NCBI RefSeq assembly: GCF_014648055.1
Contig: NZ_BMQJ01000006.1
Span: 124,001-188,000 of the forward strand
Direction: 5' to 3'
Length of the DNA: 64,000 nt
DNA from: Streptosporangium pseudovulgare
GTDB lineage: Bacteria > Actinomycetota > Actinomycetes > Streptosporangiales > Streptosporangiaceae
Every line of letters starts with the position of its first letter. The first letter of the stretch is position 1. The notes under the pieces were generated by a model. That model had not been told where the DNA came from. It ran no database searches and saw nothing but the letters and a program-made list of their open reading frames with translations. The position numbers and the translations under genes were made by a program. Shown here piece after piece: positions 26,905 through 35,722 of the stretch.

Positions 26905-27896
26905 TAGCGGCTCCGGTCGGGACGCTGGCCGAATGCCTGGCCGGCCGCCGCCGCCAGGCGCAGGTACGCCCCCCGGGTCGTGGGCCGCAGCCGGGCGAGA
27001 TCGACCTCCGCGCCCTCCTTGAGATGCGGGTCGTAGGGGATGCGGACCACCGCGCGGCAGCGGGAGGCGAAGTGCCGCTCCAGCAGCGACAGGTCGACGT
27101 CGGTCTTCGGCTCCACGGCGTTCAGCACGACGATGGCGTTCTTGACCAGGTCGGCGTGCCCGTGGGCGGTGAGCCAGTCGAGCGTGGCGGCGGCCGAGCT
27201 GGCCCCGTCCACCGCGACCAGGGTGACCAGCACGATCTGGTCGGCCAGCTCCAGCGTCGCGTCCATGGCGCCGTGCAGCAGGCCGGTCCCGCAGTCGGTG
27301 ATGCAGATCGAGTAGTAGCGCTCGATGATCCCGGCCACCGTACGGTAGTCGTCGGCGTTGAACGCCTCGCTCACCGCGGGGTCGGTGTCGGACGCGAGGA
27401 CCTCCAGGCGGGCCGACGACTGGGAGGTGAAGGCGCGCGCGTCGGCGTAGCGGAGGATGTGCGGGGCCTCGGCCAGCATGGTGCGGATGGTCGCGGCCGT
27501 CTCCGACTTGACCTTCAGGCCGAGGGTTCCGCGGTCGGGGTTGGCGTCGATGGCGATGACCCGGTCACCGCGCAGCGAGGCGAGCGTGTTGCCGAGCGCC
27601 ACGGTCGTCGTGGTCTTGCCCACCCCGCCCTTGAGGCTCATGACCGCTATCCGGTGGTGCCCGCTCGCGACGGGCGTCTGGGCCTGGGCCATCAGCGTGC
27701 GGCGTTCCAGTTCGGCGGAGGACTCGGCCGGGGTGATCCGGCCGCCGGAAAGCCTCCAGACGAGCCGCCGCCATCCGCCCGTGGGTTCGGGGCGGCGGTT
27801 GGTGAGCAGGTGTTCCGCGGTGAGCGGGATCACGTCGTGGAACTGCTCTGCCGGGCCGTGCGGCGAACGCTGCGTCCTCGGGGGCGTCTCCGTCAT
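26904..27896 (-). CDS. MinD/ParA-type ATPase of the envelope operon
   Basis: A 330-residue ATPase. Residues 1-80 are a variable, partly disordered extension; the core starts RIAVMSLKGGVGKTTTTVAL (deviant Walker A at 89-97) followed by VIAIDANPDRGTLGLKVKSE and YYSICITDCGTGLLHGAMDA (Walker B/switch). Such ATPases with N-terminal extensions are found beside type VII secretion loci and in polar positioning systems; no EccC, EccB, EccD or Esx gene is in this window. It is the only obvious energy-coupling protein of the operon and probably drives assembly or localisation (inference). ATG at 27896 (AGGA about 10 nt upstream) is preferred to an ATG at 27926. Confidence 0.85.
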   Translation of the reverse strand: MTETPPRTQRSPHGPAEQFHDVIPLTAEHLLTNRRPEPTGGWRRLVWRLSGGRITPAESSAELERRTLMAQAQTPVASGHHRIAVMSLKGGVGKTTTTVALGNTLASLRGDRVIAIDANPDRGTLGLKVKSETAATIRTMLAEAPHILRYADARAFTSQSSARLEVLASDTDPAVSEAFNADDYRTVAGIIERYYSICITDCGTGLLHGAMDATLELADQIVLVTLVAVDGASSAAATLDWLTAHGHADLVKNAIVVLNAVEPKTDVDLSLLERHFASRCRAVVRIPYDPHLKEGAEVDLARLRPTTRGAYLRLAAAAGQAFGQRPDRSR

Positions 27897-27946
27897 AGCC
27901 GGGGTCCTTTCGCGTAGAACTTGCATGAGGCTGGGGGACGGGGCGG

Positions 27947-29896
27947 TCAGCAGGTGCGCCAGCGCACCGTCGTGGTCACCGAGTCGTCGGGGCCGAACAC
28001 GGTCAGGGGGGCGGAGACGGAGGCGGGGACCCCGCACCACTGGCGGACCCGGAGGGCGCGCAGCGCGATCACGCTCGTCTCGCCCTGCCGCAGCGTGCCG
28101 CTGGACGGGGTCACGGCCAGCCCGGGAGCCGAGATCCGCCACTCCAGCGGCTCGCCCGTGAGGGTGAGGAGCAGGCTGCCCTGTCCGAACTCGTCCAGCG
28201 TCACGACGGGCGGCACGCGCAGCCGCCCGGCGAGCCCGCCCGAGGGTGCGGGGGCGGTGCCGGTGTCCGTGGGCGGGGCGGTCTCGGACCCGGTGGCGGC
28301 GGACGACTGCAGGGGACCCGCCGGGTCCTCGGCGCCGATGACCGGCCCGAGGAGACTCATCCCGGTCAGCGTGCCGGCCGTGCCCGCGACCACGATGATG
28401 GCGACCTTGATCGTCGTGGTGCGGAGCCTCGTCCCGGCCCACGACATCGCCTCGGCGAACCGGACCCCGGCTCCGAACCGGATCCCCTCCGGCCCGTCGT
28501 CCGGTCCGTCGTGCGTCCCGGCGTCCGTCCCCGCCCGTGTGCCGCGCCCGCCCGGCGGGGTCCGGCCGGTGACCGCGGGCATGGAGGGAACGGTGACCGC
28601 CGCGTCCTGCGCGCGGGTCTCACGCGTCCACGACTGGGAGAGCAGGGCGTTGTAGAGCGGGGTGTCCTGGCCGGGCGGGGGCGGGGACGGCGACCGGGTC
28701 TTCGGCGGGGACGGCGGCGCGGGTGTGGAGCGGTCCGGGAGGGCCGGCCGGTAGGGGTTCCTGGAGCGGTCCTGGCGCGCGGGACGCGGCGCGGCGCGGT
28801 CGGCCTGCTGCCGTTCGGGGCGGACCGGCATGTAGGGGGGCCTGGCACGACCCGGCCGGGGACGCCGTACGGCGATGCCGGGCATGGTGTCCTCCTGCGA
28901 CCTCGGCACCGGGCCGGGATCGGCCGCTCCGGCTCCGGCGGTCTCCGCGGACGGCGGCGCGACGGGTGCGGGGGGCACGGCGGACGCGGGGGGCACGGCG
29001 GGCGCTGTGGGCGTGGGTGCTGTGGGTGCTGTGGGCGCGACCGGCGCGGGCATGGGAGCCGCGGGAGCGGTGGACGACGCGGGTGCCGCGGTCACCGAGC
29101 CGGTCTCCCCGCCCGGTGGCGGGGGCGGGGCGGTGGAGGCGGCCCTCGGTGCCGGCGGCCGCGTGGCGGGCCGGAGGGAGTCCAGGAGTCGCTGCCTGAC
29201 CTCGGCGGTCAGCGGCGTGATCCGGGGGTGGGAGATCATCTGCGGGACGGTGTAGCGGATGTTGATCGGCCGCGTGCACACGGAGCACCGCACCATGTGG
29301 GACAGCAGGTCCTCGCGGGCATCCGCGAACTCCGCGGCTGGTGGGACCGTTCCCTCGCGGGGGAACACGCGCTCGGCCAGCGGGGCGAGGTCGGGGCAGG
29401 TGGAACGGCCGTGGGCGAGGGAGTCCAGCCCGCTCACGAGGGTCTCGATCAGGTCCTGGGTGCGGGTCGTGAGACCGGGGACCTCCTCCACGGAGATCGA
29501 CAACGCGTGGACGAGGTCCTCGGTGGTCAGCTCGTGCCGGTACATCAGCCGGAGCGCCTCCGCGCCCAGCGGATCGACGATCGTCCAGGCGCGTTCGATC
29601 AGCCGGCGTTCCGGCATTCCCAGCATGTCGGCATCCGGCACGTACCCCGCCCGATAGCCGGGCGAGATACGGCACTCCCGCCGGAGGAAGGCCAGCAGAC
29701 GCCCCCGGGGCGTGACGCCCCGGGGCGCCGGTCCGCTCCGGCACGCGGCCAGCGCGGACGCCGCCGCCGCCACCGCCCGGTCGGGCGGGAGGTGGCGGAC
29801 GGCGTAGTCGATCAGGTGTGCGCCGTGCTCGCCCACCCAGGCCGCGGCCTGGCCGGGACCGAGCACGGCGCGCCCCGCTCCGGGGGACGTGCTCAT
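27947..29896 (-). CDS. Sigma-like / zinc anti-sigma / transmembrane / Ig-like fusion
   Basis: A 649-residue modular membrane protein. Residues about 20-160 resemble a sigma-70-type helical region (RAWTIVDPLGAEALRLMYRH, LTTEDLVHALSISVEEV, a region 4-like helix-turn-helix). His200-x3-Cys204-x2-Cys207 is the HxxxCxxC zinc motif of ZAS anti-sigma factors. Residues 245-495 are a Pro/Ala/Thr-rich disordered arm, 496-516 one helix (IKVAIIVVAGTAGTLTGMSL), and 560-649 an external beta-rich domain (SLLLTLTGEPLEWRISAPG, GTLRQGETSVIALRALRVR) like BACON/Ig-type domains, with two Cys. It looks like a sensor joining an outer domain to inside gene control in one chain. ATG overlaps the stop of the preceding gene (ATGA). 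Confidence 0.8.
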   Translation of the reverse strand: MSTSPGAGRAVLGPGQAAAWVGEHGAHLIDYAVRHLPPDRAVAAAASALAACRSGPAPRGVTPRGRLLAFLRRECRISPGYRAGYVPDADMLGMPERRLIERAWTIVDPLGAEALRLMYRHELTTEDLVHALSISVEEVPGLTTRTQDLIETLVSGLDSLAHGRSTCPDLAPLAERVFPREGTVPPAAEFADAREDLLSHMVRCSVCTRPINIRYTVPQMISHPRITPLTAEVRQRLLDSLRPATRPPAPRAASTAPPPPPGGETGSVTAAPASSTAPAAPMPAPVAPTAPTAPTPTAPAVPPASAVPPAPVAPPSAETAGAGAADPGPVPRSQEDTMPGIAVRRPRPGRARPPYMPVRPERQQADRAAPRPARQDRSRNPYRPALPDRSTPAPPSPPKTRSPSPPPPGQDTPLYNALLSQSWTRETRAQDAAVTVPSMPAVTGRTPPGGRGTRAGTDAGTHDGPDDGPEGIRFGAGVRFAEAMSWAGTRLRTTTIKVAIIVVAGTAGTLTGMSLLGPVIGAEDPAGPLQSSAATGSETAPPTDTGTAPAPSGGLAGRLRVPPVVTLDEFGQGSLLLTLTGEPLEWRISAPGLAVTPSSGTLRQGETSVIALRALRVRQWCGVPASVSAPLTVFGPDDSVTTTVRWRTC

Positions 29897-31893
29897 GAGC
29901 CCGAGTACTCGCCCTGGTCCTGCTCGGCCTGATCCGGTTCGACCTGGTCCTGCTCGGTCTGACCCGGTTCGACCTGGCCGGTGCCGGGCTGAGCGGGCTG
30001 GACGTCGGACGGGTCGGTCACCACGAGCTCCAGGTTGCGTTCGGGGAGGCCGGTGAACTTGGTCCAGTTGCTGACCTGGCCGGGAGCCGGGTCGGCGTAC
30101 AGCCAGCGGACGAACGCGGGCCACGCGCACGAGTCACGCGGTACGGCGAAGCCCCCCTGGGACGTGTCCAGGTTCGCGAGCTCGTCCTCGGAGTAGTTCC
30201 GGCACTCGGGGGTGCCGGGCGGGGCGATGTTGAGGTCCCACACGCCGTTCTCGTCGGTGTAACGCATGTTCTTGTCCAGCCCCAGGGCCTCCTGGGCCCG
30301 CCGCATGAGCTCCGGGTCTCGGAAGATCGGCAGGGTGGAGGCGGAGGGGTCAGGGGCCTCGCTTCGGGGTGCGGACCGGTCCGCCGGGAGCTGGTCGGCC
30401 GGAGGCCGCGCGTCCTGGCCGGTCGGCGGGACGTTGTTCCGATCGGTGTTCGGGTCGGTGTTCGGGTCGGTGTTCCGGTCGTTCGGCGGAACCGCGTCCT
30501 GGCCGGTGGGCGGGAGCGCGTTCTGGTCGGCCGGCGGGAGCTGGGCGTCACCGGACGGCGCCACGGGCGGGAGCTGTGAGCCGTCGGCGGACGGGAGCCG
30601 GTCCTGGGGAGAGGGCAGGGGAACCGGGGTGATCCGGGCGGAGGGCCGCGGGTCCACCGGCTGCCGGGCGGAGCTCGTCGGCTGCGGGCCCGCGGGAACG
30701 ATCGGCCTCATGGTGCTGTTGGGCGCCGCCGGGGTGAGGGTGCCGGTCGGCCGCGTGCCGATGGACGCGTCGGAAGGCCGGTTCGCCGTGCGCGGGTCGG
30801 CCGGCGGCCGGGTCGCCATGCGGCGGTCCACCGGCGGCTGGGTCTCCACCCGGGGAGCGCTCGGCGGCTGGGTCGCCGTGCGGGGGTCCCCCGAGGGCCA
30901 CGCCTTCACCCGCGGGTCGGCCGACGGCCGGCCGGCTCGCCGGTCCCACCGCGACCGGTCGCCGGGCGAGGGCTGGGCCGTACGGATCGAATAGCCGTCA
31001 CGCGGGGAGCGGCTCCGCTGGTCGTGGTCGCCCTTCCGGGGGGAACGCGGGTACGCCGACGGCGGCGGGGTCCGGGAGCCTTCGGACGGCCGTGCCACGT
31101 CGGGCCCGTCCGAGGGACGGGTGGCGGACCCGTCCGGGGGACGGGTGCCGGGCCCGTTCGAGGGGCGGGCGTCGTTCCGCGGGGAGGGAGGCGGCGGAGG
31201 AGGTGCGATGACCTCCTGCTGCTTCTGCTCGGCGGCGGGCTGCTGGATCTTGCTGCCGTTCTCGGAGAGGCTGCGGCCCACCTGCTCCGTCGGGGCGGGC
31301 TTGGGAGGCGGCGCCTTGGGAGCGGGGGCCTGCGGCTGGGCGGCCACCTGGCGGGTGTTCGCGGGAGGCTGCTGCACCGGGGCGGCGTCCTGCTGCTGCG
31401 CGCGCGGGGCGGCCGGCGGGTTCGGCACGGGCTGGGTCTTCGTCTTCTCGCTGGCCTTCGGCGCGGAGCTCTCCTTGGGGGGCGGAGCCGACTTGGCGGC
31501 GTTCTCCGGAGTGCCCGGCCGCAGCAGCGCGCCGACCGCTCCCGCCACGGCCGGGAGCGCGACGCAGCCGCTCGCCCCGCCCGCGATCGCGTGCCCGTCG
31601 GTGGTCGCGGCCAGGCAGACCTTCGTGTTGCCGGTGGCGGCGCCCTGGGCGGCCTGGCCGCCCCCGGAGAGCCGGCCCGCGTCGGACGCCCCCAGCGCCG
31701 TCCAGGCGCCTATCCGGTCGTCCAGGCGGTAGGTGCCCGCGACCAGGCGCATCCCTCCTGCTTCGGAGGGGCCCGCGGAGTCGGACCGAGTGGCGATGAC
31801 GGCTCCCAGCCCGGCGCCGGCCCCGAACACGCCGATCGCGACACTGGCGGTGATCACCGTCGCGCGTGAGGCCCTACGTGAGGGTGTCATCAT
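29893..31893 (-). CDS. Membrane-anchored Pro-rich protein with C-terminal domain
   Basis: A 666-residue protein not recognised. Helix at residues 12-34 (TVITASVAIGVFGAGAGLGA), a small external segment with two Cys (KVCLAATTDGHAIAGGASGC), then about 400 disordered residues rich in Pro, Gln, Arg and Asp with repeated PSDG and NTDP units, and a compact C-terminal domain at about 530-635 (DPELMRRAQEALGLDKNMRY, YSEDELANLDTSQGGFAVPR, WPAFVRWLYADPAPGQVSNW). The tail is acidic Glu/Asp/Gln repeats. The long arm could span the cell wall and present the end domain. GAGGAA precedes the ATG; the gene is 27 bp after the first gene of the operon. Confidence 0.75.
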   Translation of the reverse strand: MMTPSRRASRATVITASVAIGVFGAGAGLGAVIATRSDSAGPSEAGGMRLVAGTYRLDDRIGAWTALGASDAGRLSGGGQAAQGAATGNTKVCLAATTDGHAIAGGASGCVALPAVAGAVGALLRPGTPENAAKSAPPPKESSAPKASEKTKTQPVPNPPAAPRAQQQDAAPVQQPPANTRQVAAQPQAPAPKAPPPKPAPTEQVGRSLSENGSKIQQPAAEQKQQEVIAPPPPPPSPRNDARPSNGPGTRPPDGSATRPSDGPDVARPSEGSRTPPPSAYPRSPRKGDHDQRSRSPRDGYSIRTAQPSPGDRSRWDRRAGRPSADPRVKAWPSGDPRTATQPPSAPRVETQPPVDRRMATRPPADPRTANRPSDASIGTRPTGTLTPAAPNSTMRPIVPAGPQPTSSARQPVDPRPSARITPVPLPSPQDRLPSADGSQLPPVAPSGDAQLPPADQNALPPTGQDAVPPNDRNTDPNTDPNTDRNNVPPTGQDARPPADQLPADRSAPRSEAPDPSASTLPIFRDPELMRRAQEALGLDKNMRYTDENGVWDLNIAPPGTPECRNYSEDELANLDTSQGGFAVPRDSCAWPAFVRWLYADPAPGQVSNWTKFTGLPERNLELVVTDPSDVQPAQPGTGQVEPGQTEQDQVEPDQAEQDQGEYSGS

Positions 31894-31920
31894 GAACGTT
31901 CCTCTTCTTTCGGTGGTACG

Positions 31921-33339
31921 TCAGTCGCCGTGGCTCTCCAGGACCTCGCTCCAGTCGCCCAGCACGCGGACGGGATCGGGGGAGCCGGCGGGGGGGATGT
32001 AGGTCACGTACATGCGTCCGTAGGAGGCCCGCGCCGAGTGCGCGAAGGACCTGTTGCCGGTGCGCACGGCCGCCGCCCCCTTCAGCCCGACCCGCGCCCC
32101 CGGCCGTTCGACCTTGCGCGTGTCGGTCGAGCGGGCCCCGTACCAGACCAGGGCGCCCCCGTCGGCGGTCCGCAACGCGCGCACCGGGCCCTCGGGCAGG
32201 TACGACAGCGTGAGGCTCCAGCCGGCGTCCTCCAACTGGGCGCGCTCCTCCTGCCAGAACAGCGCGATGTCGCTGGTCCACGGCCCGTCGGCGAACATCG
32301 GGTCGATCTCGGCCCGCTCCATGCTCGCCAGGTGGGCGTCGACGACCTGGCGCGGGGTGGCGACCAGGCCCGTGGCGTTCTCGGACAGGCTCGTGGCATA
32401 GCCGTCGTCGTCGGTCGCGATCACGGGGAACCGGTCGGGGGTGGGCCGCGTGTCGGCGGCGGAGGCCACCAGTCGCCAGCCGTCGGGGGTGGAACTCATC
32501 AGGTCGGCGACCCGGCCCACTCCGGGCTTGGTGGAGATCGCCACGAACCAGTCGGGGCGGCCCGCGACGTGGCGGGGGATCCACACGCGTGGGTTGGGCC
32601 ATATTCCCGCGGCCACCGAGCCGCCTTCCATCTCCGCGGTTTTGAAACCGGCCCGTGTCATCTGCACCGCGAGACCGCCCTCCAGCTTGCCCATCGCGAC
32701 CTGGTCGAGGTCTCGCTGGGCAGCCGACAGCCCGTGCTGGTAGTCGCTGTGGATGCGATACGCCTGTTTGGCGGTGAGCTGGGCCGAACCGCCCTTGGCC
32801 GAGGAGTCGGCCGGGGAGGGGGAGGAGACGGGGGGAGGAGGCACCACCGCCCTGGTCTCCGTCCCCTCACCGGCGTCGGTCTTGGGCGCCGTGGACGGCG
32901 GAACCGCGGGTTTCGTGTCGGCCTTGCCGGACTTGTCGTTCTTCTCGGGTTTCTCGGGTTTCTCGGGTGCGCCGGACGGGCTGGGAGCGTCCGGCTCGGG
33001 GGACGAGGCGGGGACGGAGGGAGAGGGGGACGAGACGGAGGCCGACGGGGAGGCGGGGGCCGAGGAAGACGCCGACCCCCAGTCCGCGTCGGGCGGCGCG
33101 GATGACGGATCCGCGGCCAGCGCGCCGGGGCGAGGGGTGTTCGAAGTGGTCAGCCAGACCCCCGCGCCGATCAAGATCACCAGAATTGCGCCGAGCAGAA
33201 TGAGCTTCCGCGGGTCGAATGCGAGCAGTCGCGACGGGTGCCAGTCCGACAGATGATCGAATTCCTGTCCGCGGGAAGATCCTGCGGGGTAGGCGGAACC
33301 AGCGTTCCTATCTGGGAAATCTGATGCGCGCCATGACAT
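31921..33339 (-). CDS. First gene of the envelope operon: single-pass protein with large outer domain
   Basis: A 472-residue protein. The cytoplasmic part is 44 residues, helix 45-65 (KLILLGAILVILIGAGVWLT), Ser/Pro/Lys-rich linker to about residue 195, then a folded domain of about 270 residues (AYRIHSDYQHGLSAAQRDLD, VWIPRHVAGRPDWFVAISTK, VVDAHLASMERAEIDPMFAD, LEDAGWSLTLSYLPEGPVRA). This outer domain resembles, from memory, actinobacterial lipoprotein domains of the DUF8094 type, but I am not sure. No Shine-Dalgarno is seen; a TAATAT -10 box 8 nt upstream suggests a leaderless message. It opens the seven-gene operon running to 23275. Confidence 0.78.
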   Translation of the reverse strand: MSWRASDFPDRNAGSAYPAGSSRGQEFDHLSDWHPSRLLAFDPRKLILLGAILVILIGAGVWLTTSNTPRPGALAADPSSAPPDADWGSASSSAPASPSASVSSPSPSVPASSPEPDAPSPSGAPEKPEKPEKNDKSGKADTKPAVPPSTAPKTDAGEGTETRAVVPPPPVSSPSPADSSAKGGSAQLTAKQAYRIHSDYQHGLSAAQRDLDQVAMGKLEGGLAVQMTRAGFKTAEMEGGSVAAGIWPNPRVWIPRHVAGRPDWFVAISTKPGVGRVADLMSSTPDGWRLVASAADTRPTPDRFPVIATDDDGYATSLSENATGLVATPRQVVDAHLASMERAEIDPMFADGPWTSDIALFWQEERAQLEDAGWSLTLSYLPEGPVRALRTADGGALVWYGARSTDTRKVERPGARVGLKGAAAVRTGNRSFAHSARASYGRMYVTYIPPAGSPDPVRVLGDWSEVLESHGD

Positions 33340-33347
33340 AGGTCCAA

Positions 33348-33353
33348 ATATTA
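33348..33353 (-). promoter_or_regulatory. -10 box of the envelope operon (leaderless)
   Basis: On the minus strand TAATAT ends 8 nt before the ATG at 33339, putting the expected start of transcription at or one base before the initiation codon. The -35 position holds only a weak match (TTCCCT at 17-nt spacing). Confidence 0.45.
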
Positions 33354-33398
33354 GACTGACCGTGATCCATAGGGAAGGTAAAGGGGGCGGGTAATCAT

Positions 33399-33444
33399 CA
33401 CTTATGGTTATTAGGTTTTAATTAGTTCATAATTCTTATAAGTG
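33399..33444. promoter_or_regulatory. AT-rich inverted repeat upstream of the envelope operon
   Basis: CACTTAT (33399-33405) and ATAAGTG (33438-33444) frame 32 bp of almost pure A/T in a window otherwise very GC-rich. About 60-105 bp upstream of the operon start, it is a candidate binding site for a regulator or an Lsr2-type silencer. Part of the 595-bp gene-free stretch 33340-33934. Confidence 0.5.
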
Positions 33445-33771
33445 ACTGTCCGAAACCCCGGCCCGCTGGCCCGTTCCACGGGTGGCAGGCGCGTCCCGAA
33501 CCCCGTCGGGTGGCCGCGACGGGCGCGATGTCCTCGGGTTCGGCCTTTCTTGTTATCCAATATTCATCTCTGGCGGGTTTGGCGTTGCTCTTGCGGTGAA
33601 TTGCCGCGCTTGCGGGGGATTGCCGTGCCGGTGGCGGTGCCGCATTCGCGGTTCCGGCTCCGACTCCGGCTCTCGGGTCCGTGATCGATATGAACGGTCT
33701 TCGTATTCCGGACGGCCGGGTTGCGGTCCGTCGCCGCCGCCCGGAGGACCCGGGGAACGACCTGCCCGGGA

Positions 33772-33890
33772 CCCGTGCGAGCCACCGAAGGAACGACCCG
33801 CCGCGCCCCCGAACCCGTGCGAGCCACCGAAGGAACGACCCGCCGCGCCCCCGAACCCGTGCGAGCCACCGAAGGAACGACCCGCCCGGG
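33772..33890. repeat. 42-bp tandem repeat, 2.8 copies
   Basis: Unit begins CCCGTGCGAGCCACCGAAGG and recurs at 33772, 33814 and 33856, the last copy truncated. It lies in the gene-free stretch between the envelope operon promoter and the MFS gene stop. All three minus-strand and plus-strand frames can be open through it; a 124-codon minus-strand frame (33564-33938, GTG overlapping the MFS stop) would read it as RVVPSVARTGSGA units, but nothing else supports a protein. Confidence 0.9.
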
Positions 33891-33934
33891 ACCCGCCACG
33901 AACCCGTGCGGAGAAGAGCGCTTCGGCGGGCGCG

Positions 33935-35503
33935 TCACCCCGGCATCGCCGCTTTGTCGTGCGCCCCGCCCCGGTCGTCGAGGACCACCTCGGGGATCAC
34001 CTTGGGGACGCCGCGCAGGGCGAGCAGCACCGCCACCGCGAGAAGCGCGAGAAGCGCGGCGCCGGTCAGCACCGTCAGCTGCATGGCGGTGACGAACGTC
34101 CGCCGTGCCGCCTCGGTGACCGTCCCGGCCAGCGCCGGAGGCAGGGCGGCCGCGGTCTCCAGCGCCCCGCCGAGCGACTCGCCGATCTGACGCGCCGCCT
34201 CCGGCGACACCCCGGAGGGCAGCTCCAGGCGGTCGCGGTAGACGCTGTTCAGCACGCTTCCCAGTACGGCGATGCCCAGCGCGCCGCCCATCTCCTGCGC
34301 GGTCTCCGCGATCGCGGACGCCGCGCCCGCCCGTTCCCTGGGCACCGAGGCCAGGACGGTGTCATTGGTCACCGCGAAGGCGAGACCCGTGCCGGAGGAG
34401 GCGACCAGCATCGCGGCCAGGAGGTACGCGTAACCGGTGCCGGCGTCCATCCGGCCGTACATGAGGAACCCCGCGGCGGTCATCGCCAGCCCCAGGGCGG
34501 CGACCCGGGCCCGGCCGACGGTCATGACCAGACCGGAGGCCAGGGCCCCGCCCAGCGCCGCCCCCAGGCCGCCGGGCAGGCTCGCCAGCCCGGAGACCAG
34601 CGGTGACCAGCCCCGGACGAGCTGGAAGTACTGGGCGAAGGTGAGGGACGACGCGAGCATCGCGAAGACCCCGATCATGTTGGCCCCGATCGCCCCGGAG
34701 AAGGCGCGGCGGCGGAAGAGCCGGACGTCGATGAGGGGCTCGGCCAGCCGCGTCTGGCGCCGGACGAACAGGATGAGCGCGGCGGCGCCGAACGCCCCCG
34801 CCCCCCAGACCTCCGCTCCGGTGACGCCGTCGTGGGCGGCGGTCTTCAACGCGTAGATCACGGCGACGACGCCCGCGGCGGACAGCGCCACGCTCACCGC
34901 GTCGATCCGGCCGGGGCGGGGGTTGCGCGACTCGGGGAGCACGAAGGCGCCGGCCACCACGATCAGCGCGGCCACCGGGACGTTGATCAGGAAGACCGAG
35001 CCCCACCAGAAGTGGTCGAGCAGGAGCCCGCCGGCCAGCGGACCGACGGCGAACCCCAGCGCCGAGACGCTGCTCCAGGCGCCGACCGCGGTGGCCCGCT
35101 CCCTCGTGTCGGTGAAGACGTTCCGGATGATCGACAGTGTGGACGGCATGATGGTGGCGCCCGCGACGCCGAGCAGCGCCCGGGCCGCGATGAGCCACGC
35201 CGGGGTCGGCGCGTACGCGGTCAGCGCCGAGGCCGCCCCGAAGGCGGCCATGCCGAACAGCAGCAACCGCCGCCGCCCGATCCGGTCACCGATGTTGCCC
35301 ATGGTGACGAGGAGCCCGGCCAGCGCGAATCCGTACACGTCGGCGATCCACAGGAACTGGGTGGCGGAGGGCCGCATGTCCTCGGCCAGCCTGGGCGCGG
35401 CCAGGTGCAGCACCGTGAGATCGATGGAGAGGAGCAGTACGGCGAGGCAGGCGATCACCAGCGTGCCCCACCTGCGTGACGAAGAGGGCGTGGGGGAGGT
35501 CAT
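33935..35503 (-). CDS. DHA2-family (14-TM) drug:H+ antiporter
   Basis: A 522-residue MFS exporter with about 14 helices. Motif A is GNIGDRIGRRRLLLFG, motif C-type sequence SALGFAVGPLAGGLLLDHFW (antiporter signature), and WSPLVSGLASLPGGLGAALG is typical of the EmrB/QacA branch. Expected to pump out drugs or secondary metabolites. It lies downstream of the AfsR-type regulator on the same strand with a hairpin between, so regulation by that protein is plausible but cotranscription is doubtful. No clear ribosome site before the ATG at 35503. Confidence 0.9.
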   Translation of the reverse strand: MTSPTPSSSRRWGTLVIACLAVLLLSIDLTVLHLAAPRLAEDMRPSATQFLWIADVYGFALAGLLVTMGNIGDRIGRRRLLLFGMAAFGAASALTAYAPTPAWLIAARALLGVAGATIMPSTLSIIRNVFTDTRERATAVGAWSSVSALGFAVGPLAGGLLLDHFWWGSVFLINVPVAALIVVAGAFVLPESRNPRPGRIDAVSVALSAAGVVAVIYALKTAAHDGVTGAEVWGAGAFGAAALILFVRRQTRLAEPLIDVRLFRRRAFSGAIGANMIGVFAMLASSLTFAQYFQLVRGWSPLVSGLASLPGGLGAALGGALASGLVMTVGRARVAALGLAMTAAGFLMYGRMDAGTGYAYLLAAMLVASSGTGLAFAVTNDTVLASVPRERAGAASAIAETAQEMGGALGIAVLGSVLNSVYRDRLELPSGVSPEAARQIGESLGGALETAAALPPALAGTVTEAARRTFVTAMQLTVLTGAALLALLAVAVLLALRGVPKVIPEVVLDDRGGAHDKAAMPG

Positions 35504-35685
35504 GGACGCAGCGTCGCGGGTCTCTCCTACGGCCGGCTGACCGGACGCTGACGGGCCCCCGACGGTCCGTGGACCACGGTCCGGGCGGCGGCGATCCCTG
35601 ACCGCGGGTGGCTCGCGGTCCGGGCGGTGGCGATCCTCCGCCCGCGAACGGCCCGCGGCCCGTGGGGCCTTCGGTGAGGCGCGAA

Positions 35686-35714
35686 CCGTGGTCCGGTCGG
35701 CGGCCGGACCACGG
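35686..35714 (-). terminator. Hairpin terminator after the AfsR-type gene
   Basis: 11-bp perfect arms CCGTGGTCCGG / CCGGACCACGG with a 7-nt loop, 8 bp past the regulator stop. The rest of 35504-35685 contains two GC-rich direct repeats (GGTCCGGGCGG...GGCGATCC type, near 35578 and 35616) and no gene. Confidence 0.65.
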
Positions 35715-35722
35715 CGTGCGGG

